NCBI RefSeq assembly: GCF_036504375.1
Contig: NZ_DASXVH010000074.1
Coordinates: 1 to 15,285, forward strand
Origin: Novimethylophilus sp036504375
GTDB taxonomy: Bacteria; Pseudomonadota; Gammaproteobacteria; Burkholderiales; Methylophilaceae
Reading direction: 5' to 3'
Length of the DNA stretch: 15,285 bases
Position 1 is the first letter of the stretch; the number at the start of each line of letters is the position of its first letter. This document shows positions 8,547-14,406 of this stretch, piece by piece. The translations under genes were made by a program, and so were the position numbers. Below the pieces are notes generated by a model that saw nothing but the letters and a program-made list of their open reading frames with translations, was not told where the DNA came from and made no database searches.

Positions 8547-9806
8547 TTATTCCAGGGTGTCTATTGCCAGTTTGTGTCTGCTCATCACTTCATGGGTGCG
8601 TATTTCGGTCCAGTACATCCAGGCCAGCGATACCCAGACCACGCCGTACATCAGCATGAAACAGCTGGAACGCACGCCGGTAAGGTCTACCAGCGCGCCG
8701 AACATGATGGGCAGCAGGAATCCGCCCAAGCCGCCGGCCAGGCCGACGATGCCGGAGATCACGCCGATGTTGTGCGGGTAGTCGTCGGAGATGTACTTGA
8801 ACACCGAGGCCTTGCCGATAGCCCAGGCGAAGCCCATGGTGAACATGAGTACAGTGAATACTGTAGGTGTAAGGCCAATATGAAAGGTTTGCGGGCCGGT
8901 CACCGTATAAATGGTGAAATCGGTCTGCGGATAGGACAGGATGAACAGCACGATCCACGATAGCCACAGTACCCACCAGGTCACTTTGTGCGCACCCCAT
9001 TTGTCGGAGGCCCAGCCTCCCAGCGCGCGCAACATGCCGCCGGGCAGCGAGAAACAGGCGGCCAGCAGTGCCGCGGTCTTGAGGCTGAAGCCGTACTCGG
9101 CCACGTAGTACTTGGTCATCCACAGCGACAGCGCGACGTAACCGCCGAACACGATCGAGTAGTACTGGCAGTACTTCCACACTTTCGGGTCTCTCAGCGC
9201 GGCGAGCTGGTCGGTGATGCTGACGTTCTTGCCGACCCTATGCGCCGGGTCGTCGAAGGTAAACAGCCAGAACAGGATGGCAGTAACCAGCATCAGCACC
9301 GCATAGACCTTGGGTACCATTTGCCAGCCGAAGGCCACGACGATGGAGGGCGCTACCAGCTTGGTCAGGGCCGCTCCCGAGTTGCCGGCGCCGAAAATAC
9401 CCATCGCCAGTCCCTGGCGGTTCTTGGGAAACCAGCGTGCGCAGTAGGCGATGCCGATCGTGAATGCGCCGCCGGCCATGCCGACGAACAGGCCGGCGAT
9501 CAGGTAGTGCCAGAACTGCGTGCCGTAGGAAACGAGATAGATCGGGATGATGGTGGAGAGCATCAGTACGAAGAACACCGGCCGGCCGCCGAACCTGTCG
9601 GTCATCATGCCCAATGGCAGTCGGATCAGCGAGCCGGTGAGCACGGGCGTGGCTACCAGGATGCCGAACTGGGTCTCGTTGAGACTGAGTGTGGCCTTGA
9701 TCGGGATACCGATCACCGCGAACATCATCCAGATCATGAAACACACGGTGAAAGCCAGCGTGCTGGCTGAAAGTACCGATATCTGCTTGTAGCTGTGGCT
9801 GGCCAT
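8547..9806 (-). CDS. narK1: Nitrate transporter, NarK1 type (proton/nitrate symporter)
   Basis: A major facilitator superfamily protein of 419 residues with about 12 membrane segments. It is the shorter NarK1 branch, thought to be nitrate/proton symporters that start nitrate respiration before nitrite accumulates. The conserved substrate arginines are Arg62 (TGSLIRLPLG) and Arg260 (LPGGMLRALGGWASD). The nitrate signature motifs are GIFGAGNSGAALTKL (about 137-150) in the N-terminal half and GIVGLAGGLGGFLLP in the C-terminal half. It is the first gene of the nar operon. The ATG at 9804-9806 has a strong AGGAGG seven bases upstream, and narK2 starts 28 bases after its stop. The pairing of a NarK1 and a NarK2 ahead of narG is common in denitrifying proteobacteria. 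Confidence 0.95.
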   Translation of the reverse strand: MASHSYKQISVLSASTLAFTVCFMIWMMFAVIGIPIKATLSLNETQFGILVATPVLTGSLIRLPLGMMTDRFGGRPVFFVLMLSTIIPIYLVSYGTQFWHYLIAGLFVGMAGGAFTIGIAYCARWFPKNRQGLAMGIFGAGNSGAALTKLVAPSIVVAFGWQMVPKVYAVLMLVTAILFWLFTFDDPAHRVGKNVSITDQLAALRDPKVWKYCQYYSIVFGGYVALSLWMTKYYVAEYGFSLKTAALLAACFSLPGGMLRALGGWASDKWGAHKVTWWVLWLSWIVLFILSYPQTDFTIYTVTGPQTFHIGLTPTVFTVLMFTMGFAWAIGKASVFKYISDDYPHNIGVISGIVGLAGGLGGFLLPIMFGALVDLTGVRSSCFMLMYGVVWVSLAWMYWTEIRTHEVMSRHKLAIDTLE

Positions 9807-10019
9807 TTTGCATCCTCCTATCCAGATATTTACGTCTGAATACTAGGCTTGCAATGCGCCTGTGAATATCCTCCTGAAGGAGGGCCGGAGATTGTCTGGA
9901 AGGAGGATGCCGGTATAGTTCTAAAGAACTATGGCTGTTGCTGGAGAGGACATTGGTGTTTTTTGGTGGAGCAACGGCCGTCTCAAATCAACCCTAGGCA
10001 GCCAATCGACTTAATTCTT
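9807..10019 (-). promoter_or_regulatory. Intergenic region upstream of the nar operon
   Basis: The 213 bases between the end of the membrane-protein gene and narK1 must contain the nar promoter, unless the operon is read through from upstream. A perfect palindrome with 8-base arms (ATAGTTCT-AA-AGAACTAT) lies at 9915-9932 and a second with 6-base arms (CCTCCT-GA-AGGAGG) at 9870-9883. I do not see a complete FNR site (TTGAT-N4-ATCAA); only one TTGAT half is present on the minus strand near 9989. No confident sigma-70 hexamer pair or NarL heptamer pair could be assigned. The exact transcription start is unknown. Confidence 0.45.
9915..9932. promoter_or_regulatory. Perfect palindrome, candidate operator
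   Basis: ATAGTTCT-AA-AGAACTAT, 16 of 18 bases in two perfect 8-base arms, about 110 bases upstream of narK1. The size and symmetry suit a dimeric regulator. The sequence is not that of FNR, NarL or Fur, and I cannot assign a protein to it. Confidence 0.4.
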
Positions 10020-10613
10020 TTATTTCAACCACCTGAATTTCTTTTCAATCAGAACTGCACGCCAATCGACTTTGGCAAAAAGATAAATAAGCAGCAGAAA
10101 TCCAATCTGCGTCAGGATGAAATAGGCACCCAAATATTCGCCGACAAGGCCCGCATTGATATCCAGACTCTTGTAGGCTTCTTGCCCCAGAAAAATCCAG
10201 GCCGCATAGCTCACCATTCTGCCAATGAAAAAAGGCATGGCAATCAGCCTGATTGGCAGGGTTGTCAGCCCGTAGGCAATAAACAGGTAGTTAGATGGCA
10301 GAGGGGTGAACGAGTAGATAAGCAGCGCTCCCACAGTCTGATTCTTCCGGTGTTCCAACGCCTCTTTGAGAACGTCGATATTCTCTTTAGTCCGGGCTTT
10401 GAGCAGCTTGTTGCGGATGATGAACTGGGAGAGTTTGGCCAGCGTTATCCGCCCCAGGGTAGCAGCAAATGCGGCAGTCAAAGCCAGTAACAGGGGGTTG
10501 AACTGCGGGTGGTTAAACCCTACGAGCGAGAGAACCATCCATGTCGGAGGGGCGAATGCAGGGATAGTATTCAGGCCATAGATTGCGGCAAATACTACGA
10601 TCAAGCTACCCAT
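10020..10613 (-). CDS. Multi-spanning membrane protein, VTT/DedA-like (tentative)
   Basis: A protein of 197 residues with four to six hydrophobic stretches (about 2-18, 25-57, 94-117, 122-143, 160-181) and a basic C-terminus. The patterns PPTWMVL (22-28), a small-residue-rich stretch ending in a conserved-looking GR (54-55), YSFTPLPSNYLFIAYGL (100-116) and PFFIGRM (127-133) recall the VTT (SNARE-associated/DedA) group of membrane proteins, but this is recognition by eye and the group is functionally broad. The ATG is only 4 bases after the stop of the ParB-like gene and has no clear Shine-Dalgarno, so translation is probably coupled to that gene. No function can be assigned beyond an inner-membrane location. 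The stretch is poorer in G+C than the nar genes. Confidence 0.7.
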   Translation of the reverse strand: MGSLIVVFAAIYGLNTIPAFAPPTWMVLSLVGFNHPQFNPLLLALTAAFAATLGRITLAKLSQFIIRNKLLKARTKENIDVLKEALEHRKNQTVGALLIYSFTPLPSNYLFIAYGLTTLPIRLIAMPFFIGRMVSYAAWIFLGQEAYKSLDINAGLVGEYLGAYFILTQIGFLLLIYLFAKVDWRAVLIEKKFRWLK

Positions 10614-10617
10614 TTAT

Positions 10618-10989
10618 TCAAACAATCTTGCACGGAATGACGGCGTCTTCATCGAATCCATAGACTGAGCACATGCGATGATAACCATCGGCAATGACAA
10701 CCCTGCCATTGGCTTTATCTCTTACAAGAAGCAATGGCGAAAGAGCGTGTCCGGCCAGAATCTTCTTGCGGTCTTTTTCTACATGGGAATTGCTGACGCC
10801 CAATAAAGACAGGCCGGATGCCCTGAAGATATCCTTGGCTTTGAATCCCGACATGGGTGCCTGCTTCAATTGCCGGGCAAGACTGGCAGCGGTCTGCGCA
10901 TCGTAGGTCAGGTTCAAATACGACTCCGCCGCAGGGTAGTCGTGCTCTTCAGGAGTATCCAGCCATTTTATTTCGGTTTTGCTTCCCAT
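10618..10989 (-). CDS. Small ParB-like protein of unknown function
   Basis: A protein of 123 residues from the ATG at 10987-10989. The C-terminal third, with ALSPLLLVRDKANGRVVIADGYHR (82-105, shown here as the pattern P-L-x-L-V-R ... V-I-A-D-G-Y-H-R), resembles the core of the ParB/sulfiredoxin fold, where a D-G-x-H-R motif contacts phosphate or nucleotide. The helix-turn-helix domain of true ParB partition proteins is absent, so this is not a complete ParB. A TTG codon at 11047-11049 would extend the frame by 20 residues but would overlap the upstream gene, so I prefer the ATG, whose upstream AGAAAG is only a fair ribosome site. The gap to the upstream gene is 16 bases and to the downstream gene 4, so the three are almost certainly co-transcribed. 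The biochemical activity is unknown. Confidence 0.75.
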   Translation of the reverse strand: MGSKTEIKWLDTPEEHDYPAAESYLNLTYDAQTAASLARQLKQAPMSGFKAKDIFRASGLSLLGVSNSHVEKDRKKILAGHALSPLLLVRDKANGRVVIADGYHRMCSVYGFDEDAVIPCKIV

Positions 10990-11005
10990 ATCACGCGCTT
11001 TCTGG

Positions 11006-11392
11006 TCAGGGTCGGTTTTTAGCAGGTCTGCCGGTCTTGATGATCTCAAGATCGGCGATGGCTTTGATCAACGCTTTATCGGAGAGATTTGCCAGGCAGC
11101 TCAAAGCGGCGCGCAGCACCTCACTTTTTTTTGCGCTGACACCAGCCTTTAGGCATCTCTCCTTGAGTGCTGCGATATGGCCATAATCACTCTCAGGCAT
11201 GGTAAAGCTATCCCGCACCATCTTCTGTTTTTTGTGTTTTTCTCCCTTGGAAACTTTGCTCGAAGGAACGATTGGGGCGGCCTTGGTTACTGCCTCAACC
11301 TTTACCGCTTTGCTTGCAGTAACAGCCACATCAGGAACTGTTGCGGCAGCCGTTTGTGTCGCCTTTGCCGGGCGTTTGGTTTTCTCAGACAT
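11006..11392 (-). CDS. Lys/Ala-rich protein with ribbon-helix-helix-like C-terminus
   Basis: A protein of 128 residues in two parts. Residues 1-57 are low-complexity, rich in Lys, Ala, Val and Thr, and resemble histone H1-like or AlgP-like tails. Residues 58-105 (MVRDSFTMPESDYGHIAAL, then KERCLKAGVSAKKSEVLRAAL) follow the layout of a ribbon-helix-helix DNA-binding domain: a short strand, a helix, and a second helix beginning with S-E-V-L-R-A. This suggests a DNA-binding protein, perhaps a regulator of its own operon, but no target is known. The ATG at 11390-11392 has an excellent Shine-Dalgarno (AGGAGGT, 8 bases). It is the first gene of the three-gene minus-strand operon. Confidence 0.75.
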   Translation of the reverse strand: MSEKTKRPAKATQTAAATVPDVAVTASKAVKVEAVTKAAPIVPSSKVSKGEKHKKQKMVRDSFTMPESDYGHIAALKERCLKAGVSAKKSEVLRAALSCLANLSDKALIKAIADLEIIKTGRPAKNRP

Positions 11393-11680
11393 GTAGCATA
11401 CCTCCTATCGTAAGTAGTGATAGATTTCAGGCAAGAAAATAGGCAATGCTTAAACTGCATTTATAGTATAAACAATTTATATAATTTAACAAGAAATTGT
11501 TGCCATGTCTTGGTCGTTAACGAAGCTTCCCCGGCTTTCGCCGCCCAAATTGCAGCCCACTGAGCATCCAGAGTATTCTTCGCCTGTGGCGATAGTCGAA
11601 ATCGACGCATGTCAGATGTTTGCAGGGGGCTTTTCCAGAAAAGCTCGACTGAAAGTATCCGTTCAATTAAAATAGCCCGC
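11393..11680. other. Divergent intergenic region
   Basis: These 288 bases separate the minus-strand operon from the plus-strand riboswitch. The part at about 11440-11500 is very AT-rich and holds the likely promoter for the minus-strand operon. The part at 11500-11670 is of average composition and is open in one frame on each strand for about 50 codons, but neither frame has a ribosome binding site or a recognisable product, so I do not call a gene. It may be a decayed gene fragment. A promoter for the riboswitch transcript should lie near 11640-11670, but I see no convincing hexamers. Confidence 0.5.
11465..11492 (-). promoter_or_regulatory. Candidate sigma-70 promoter of the RHH/ParB-like/membrane-protein operon
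   Basis: On the minus strand, TTGTTA (11487-11492) is followed after 16 bases by TATACT (11465-11470), about 73 bases before the first start codon. Both hexamers match the consensus at four or five positions. The surrounding DNA is AT-rich, which raises the chance of a fortuitous match. Confidence 0.35.
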
Positions 11681-11786
11681 TCTTTGGGGAGTAGCCGCCC
11701 TTCCAGTTTGAGAAGGGGCTTGTGTCAACATACTTGACCGTTCGGTCATGGCACAAGCGGTTCCATGAACTTGGCAAGACCATTGA
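11681..11786 (+). promoter_or_regulatory. yybP-ykoY manganese riboswitch
   Basis: The conserved sequence blocks of this Mn2+-sensing RNA class occur in order: GGGGAGTAG (11686-11694), GTCAACATAC (11724-11733) and GGCAAGACC (11773-11781). Stems can be drawn between them: CCCTTC/GAAGGG (11698-11703 with 11712-11717), CTTGTG/CACAAG (11719-11724 with 11752-11757), an inner TGACCG/CGGTCA hairpin (11735-11748) and a small GTTC/GAAC hairpin (11760-11770). The closing stem (TCTTTGG with CCATTGA) is imperfect, with two U-U mismatches. This class is known to sit upstream of manganese exporters including MntP and UPF0016 proteins, and to raise their expression when Mn2+ is high. The gene downstream is of exactly that type. 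Identification rests on motifs and stems read by eye. Confidence 0.88.
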
Positions 11787-11858
11787 TCATGCCACCTCCA
11801 TACAGGCCGGAGGAGGGGTGTGGTCACTGGTGACTTGTCCGGCCTTGGAACAAAAACT
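11787..11858 (+). promoter_or_regulatory. Probable expression platform of the manganese riboswitch
   Basis: Between the aptamer and the start codon, AGGCCGGA (11804-11811) is a perfect reverse complement of TCCGGCCT (11838-11845), and inside it GTCAC/GTGAC (11823-11834) forms a second stem. CCTCC (11795-11799) can also pair with GGAGG at 11809-11813 or 11812-11816. These competing helices could expose or hide the ribosome site. AGGAGG at 11811-11816 precedes an in-frame GTG at 11820 by only three bases; the family-typical ATG at 11859 has only a weak GGA upstream. No run of T follows the hairpins, so control of translation is more likely than termination. This is inference from sequence. Confidence 0.5.
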
Positions 11859-12434
11859 ATGGAAGCTTTCCTCATCTCAACGGGCATTGTTGCTCTTGCC
11901 GAAATCGGCGACAAAACTCAACTTCTCGCATTTATCCTGGCGGCCAAATTTTGCAGACCAATCCCGATCGTGCTGGGCATTCTGGTCGCAACGATTGCGA
12001 ACCATGCCTTTGCAGGTGTACTCGGCGCTTGGATAACCTCCCTCATGAGTCCGCAGACGCTACGCTGGGTTCTCGGTGTATCGTTTATCGCCATGGCAAT
12101 CTGGACGCTGATCCCGGACAAGTTCGAGGAAGACGATGCCAGGCTGGCAAAGTTTGGTGTTTTTGGAACCACATTGGTGGCCTTTTTTCTGGCCGAGATG
12201 GGAGACAAGACCCAAGTTGCCACGGTCGCTTTGGTCGCTCAATATCACGCCTTCTTCTACGTGGTTGCTGGAACAACACTAGGAATGATGATTGCCAATG
12301 TCCCGGCGGTTCTTCTGGGCGGAAAAATCGCTCAACGAATGCCTGTTCGTGTCGTCCATGCGGTGGCTGCGGTAATCTTTGCGATACTTGGTGTTGCGAC
12401 CTTGTTTGGTGCAGGCGAGAGTCTGGGTTTCTAA
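11859..12434 (+). CDS. GDT1/TMEM165 family (UPF0016) transporter, probable Mn2+ exporter
   Basis: A protein of 191 residues with about six membrane segments in two homologous halves. Each half carries the family motif E-x-G-D-K-T: EIGDKT at 15-20 and EMGDKT at 113-118, the acidic residues being the presumed metal-binding site. Family members include eukaryotic TMEM165/Gdt1 (Ca2+/Mn2+ transport) and the bacterial manganese exporter MneA. The start is set by homology: MEAFLISTGIVALAEIGDKT is the typical N-terminus. An in-frame GTG at 11820 would add 13 residues outside the family pattern. The manganese riboswitch just upstream supports Mn2+ as substrate. A cation diffusion facilitator gene follows after 35 bases and probably shares the transcript. 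Confidence 0.93.
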   Translation: MEAFLISTGIVALAEIGDKTQLLAFILAAKFCRPIPIVLGILVATIANHAFAGVLGAWITSLMSPQTLRWVLGVSFIAMAIWTLIPDKFEEDDARLAKFGVFGTTLVAFFLAEMGDKTQVATVALVAQYHAFFYVVAGTTLGMMIANVPAVLLGGKIAQRMPVRVVHAVAAVIFAILGVATLFGAGESLGF

Positions 12435-12469
12435 TCCGATCAACTCATCACTTGGCGAAAGATATAACT

Positions 12470-13411
12470 ATGCATACTCATGACTTATCCCGATGGACGC
12501 ACCATCACGTATTTAACGAAGGCAATCCTGCGGCAGAGCAGGGCACTCGTGCCGTGATGTGGATTACCGCCGCCATGATGGTAGTGGAGATATTGGCCGG
12601 ATGGTGGTTCAACTCGATGGCCCTGCTGGCGGATGGCTGGCACATGAGTTCTCATGCCTTTGCTATTGGGTTGAGTGCCTTTGCCTATGCGGCCGCACGT
12701 CGATATTCAGATGATCCAAGGTTTGCCTTTGGTACTTGGAAAATTGAAATTCTTGGCGGCTTTGCCAGTGCCATCTTCTTGCTCGGCGTTGCGGCCGTGA
12801 TGGTCTTGGGGTCGGCCGAGCGGATATTCTCTCCACAGCCGATTCACTATCAGGAAGCGATTGTCGTTGCTGTTGTCGGCCTGCTGGTCAATATTGTCTG
12901 TGCCATGATTCTCGGCAACGCTCACCATCATCACCATACCCTTGAGCATGAGGCACATGACCACCATCGCCACCATCATGACCTGAACCTGAAATCAGCT
13001 TATCTGCATGTCATTGCTGACGCATCAACTTCCGTACTGGCCATTCTCGCTCTTGTGGGTGGATGGTTCTATGGATGGTCGTGGCTGGATCCTGTCATGG
13101 GCATTGTTGGAGCAATACTGGTGGCGGTTTGGGCGAAGAGCCTTCTAATTGAGACCGGGAAGGTGCTGCTCGACAGGGAAATGGATCATTCTGTTGTTGA
13201 CGAGATTCGGGAAGTCATCGAGCCACCCGAAAACCCGGATGAAACAAAAATTGCTGACCTGCACGTCTGGCGTGTTGGGAAGCGAGCTTATGCCTGCGCT
13301 CTCAGCATTGTGACGCACAGCGAAAAACTCACTCCCGAGCAGGTGCGGGATAAGCTACGCCAGCATGAGGAAATCGTCCATGCAACGATTGAAATTCATC
13401 ATTGTGGGTGA
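12470..13411 (+). CDS. dmeF: Cation diffusion facilitator, DmeF type
   Basis: A protein of 313 residues of the cation diffusion facilitator family, which exchange cytoplasmic divalent metal for protons. The N-terminus (MHTHDLSRWTHHHVFNEGNP) and the altered metal site are typical of DmeF, described as a Co2+/Ni2+ efflux protein. The membrane site is His58-x3-His62 in segment 2 (ADGWHMSSHA) and His180-x3-Asp184 in segment 5 (HVIADAST), whereas zinc/iron members such as FieF have two Asp in segment 2. A histidine-rich cytoplasmic loop (about 152-170) probably buffers metal. The C-terminal domain (about 235-313) has the ferredoxin-like CDF tail with D-L-H-V-W and a final E-I-H-H-C. The ATG at 12470 has only a weak GAAAG upstream; the open frame further upstream lies inside the previous gene. 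Substrate preference under the Mn riboswitch is uncertain. Confidence 0.9.
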   Translation: MHTHDLSRWTHHHVFNEGNPAAEQGTRAVMWITAAMMVVEILAGWWFNSMALLADGWHMSSHAFAIGLSAFAYAAARRYSDDPRFAFGTWKIEILGGFASAIFLLGVAAVMVLGSAERIFSPQPIHYQEAIVVAVVGLLVNIVCAMILGNAHHHHHTLEHEAHDHHRHHHDLNLKSAYLHVIADASTSVLAILALVGGWFYGWSWLDPVMGIVGAILVAVWAKSLLIETGKVLLDREMDHSVVDEIREVIEPPENPDETKIADLHVWRVGKRAYACALSIVTHSEKLTPEQVRDKLRQHEEIVHATIEIHHCG

Positions 13412-13434
13412 GTGTCTTCCTTTGGCTGGTCGGC

Positions 13435-13710
13435 TTACTCTTTGTTCTCGTAACTCGAGGGCGTAACGCCGGCGCGGGACAGGAATTCGCGCAGATGCTT
13501 GATTTCCATCCTGCCGTAAACATTGCTTTGGTGGGGGTGATGCAGCACACTCTCGCAGCCGTTCAGCGTGACGTGAAACTGCGCGCCATGCGTGGCCGTG
13601 ACGCTGGCGCCGAGGTGATGCAACAGGGATTCGATTTCGCGCCAGTGGATATTGCCGCTGACCGGATCGTGGAAGATGGCGCGAATCAGGTTGACGTGCT
13701 TGTGACTCAT
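13435..13710 (-). CDS. HicA-like small protein, orphan
   Basis: A protein of 91 residues. The sequence HDPVSGNIHWREIESLLHHLGA (14-35, as H-D-P ... W-R-E-I-E-S-L-L) followed by THGAQFHVTLNG (40-51) and H-H-P-H fits the double-stranded-RNA-binding-like fold of HicA, in which a G-S/T-H type motif carries the catalytic histidine; here the candidate is His41 or His46. Genes of this type are often annotated as HicA-family toxins, but no HicB antitoxin gene is adjacent: the neighbours are the convergent dmeF, 23 bases away, and a lipoprotein gene. It may be a stand-alone relative rather than a toxin. The ATG at 13708-13710 has a clear AAGGAG. Confidence 0.75.
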   Translation of the reverse strand: MSHKHVNLIRAIFHDPVSGNIHWREIESLLHHLGASVTATHGAQFHVTLNGCESVLHHPHQSNVYGRMEIKHLREFLSRAGVTPSSYENKE

Positions 13711-13837
13711 GGCTGGCTCCTTATAGCGAGTCGTTCGTTTTGATGCGGTTTAGAGCGCTCTTAGCTTACCATGCAGGCCCGTTAACAGCCGTTCGATAAC
13801 TCGCCAGTCAATTGCGGCGATACCACGCCAGTGGCTC

Positions 13838-14302
13838 CTAGCGGGGATGTTCCACTGTGATTGCGATGTTATTGTCGGTGTCGGGTGCGGTAATCACCTG
13901 GATGTTGGCTCTTCCGCTGATTGACGGCATCAGTGCAGACTTCAGGTACATCCGGTCTTCTTCATCGTCCGCCCCGATCTCTATCAGAACGGGGAGCCGT
14001 ATGTATTCCGGCAACACGCAGACGCTGCCTATCTCATTCATCAGGTTGTCCAGGCTATAGTGCCGGCGCTTCAGGCTATCCAAGGAGATGGGAATGAATA
14101 TGGAATCGACTTCGCGGGGGCCATCCCGTTGGCTACGAATCTCGTGGCTGAAACCGTTGCGTGCAATAACCGACGACAGGCTTTCATGGATGTCTTTCAC
14201 ATTCTGTGCGAATCTGGAGTCGCTCGGGTTCGCCGCACAACCGGCGAGGAGCGCGATTGCGAGCCAGAGAATATTGAACTTCCGGGATAAAGGTTGCCGC
14301 AT
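13838..14302 (-). CDS. Putative lipoprotein of unknown function
   Basis: A protein of 154 residues from the ATG at 14300-14302. It opens with a lipoprotein signal: basic N-terminus (RQPLSRKF), hydrophobic core (ILWLAIALL) and lipobox LAGC with Cys22 as the lipidated residue. Asn25 at position +4 after Cys gives no Asp+2 inner-membrane retention signal, so outer-membrane sorting is possible. The rest has no domain I recognise; the C-terminal part (about 103-150) alternates strands and a short helix, and LPVLIEIGADDEEDRMYLKSAL could be a periplasmic domain. A longer frame from 14410 exists but overlaps narL and puts the signal peptide in the middle, so the inner ATG is preferred. The ribosome site is weak (GAGCG). 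Confidence 0.7.
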   Translation of the reverse strand: MRQPLSRKFNILWLAIALLAGCAANPSDSRFAQNVKDIHESLSSVIARNGFSHEIRSQRDGPREVDSIFIPISLDSLKRRHYSLDNLMNEIGSVCVLPEYIRLPVLIEIGADDEEDRMYLKSALMPSISGRANIQVITAPDTDNNIAITVEHPR

Positions 14303-14336
14303 GTGCTGACGCTCAATAACAGGATATATATATCTA

Positions 14337-14342
14337 ATTATA
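14337..14342 (-). promoter_or_regulatory. Candidate -10 element before the lipoprotein gene
   Basis: A perfect TATAAT on the minus strand, 34 bases upstream of the lipoprotein start and just downstream of narL. No good -35 hexamer is found at 16-18 bases. A small stem GCTTG/CAAGC lies at 14348-14362 without a T run, so it is a poor terminator for narL. Confidence 0.3.
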
Positions 14343-14406
14343 CATGCGCTTGTATTGCAAGCACTTGGGGAAGTCCCAGCGAAGCCGACGAGCCTATGTG
14401 CGGGCG

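Noticed and set aside
9981..9994. Possible FNR site near the nar promoter
   Set aside because: Only one TTGAT half-site is present; the second half does not match ATCAA.
10618..11049. Longer version of the ParB-like protein from a TTG codon
   Set aside because: It would overlap the upstream gene by 44 bases; the ATG at 10989 fits the operon spacing better.
11461..11610. 49-codon frame on the minus strand beginning MRRFRLSPQ
   Set aside because: No Shine-Dalgarno before the ATG, no recognisable product, and it ends in the AT-rich promoter region. It could be a gene remnant, but evidence is lacking.
11505..11675. 56-codon frame on the plus strand beginning MSWSLTKLPR
   Set aside because: No ribosome site, no family resemblance, and it overlaps an equally open frame on the other strand.
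11951..12469. Upstream extension of the dmeF frame
   Set aside because: It lies inside the GDT1-family gene in another frame and is Cys/Arg-rich nonsense; the DmeF-typical N-terminus begins at 12470.
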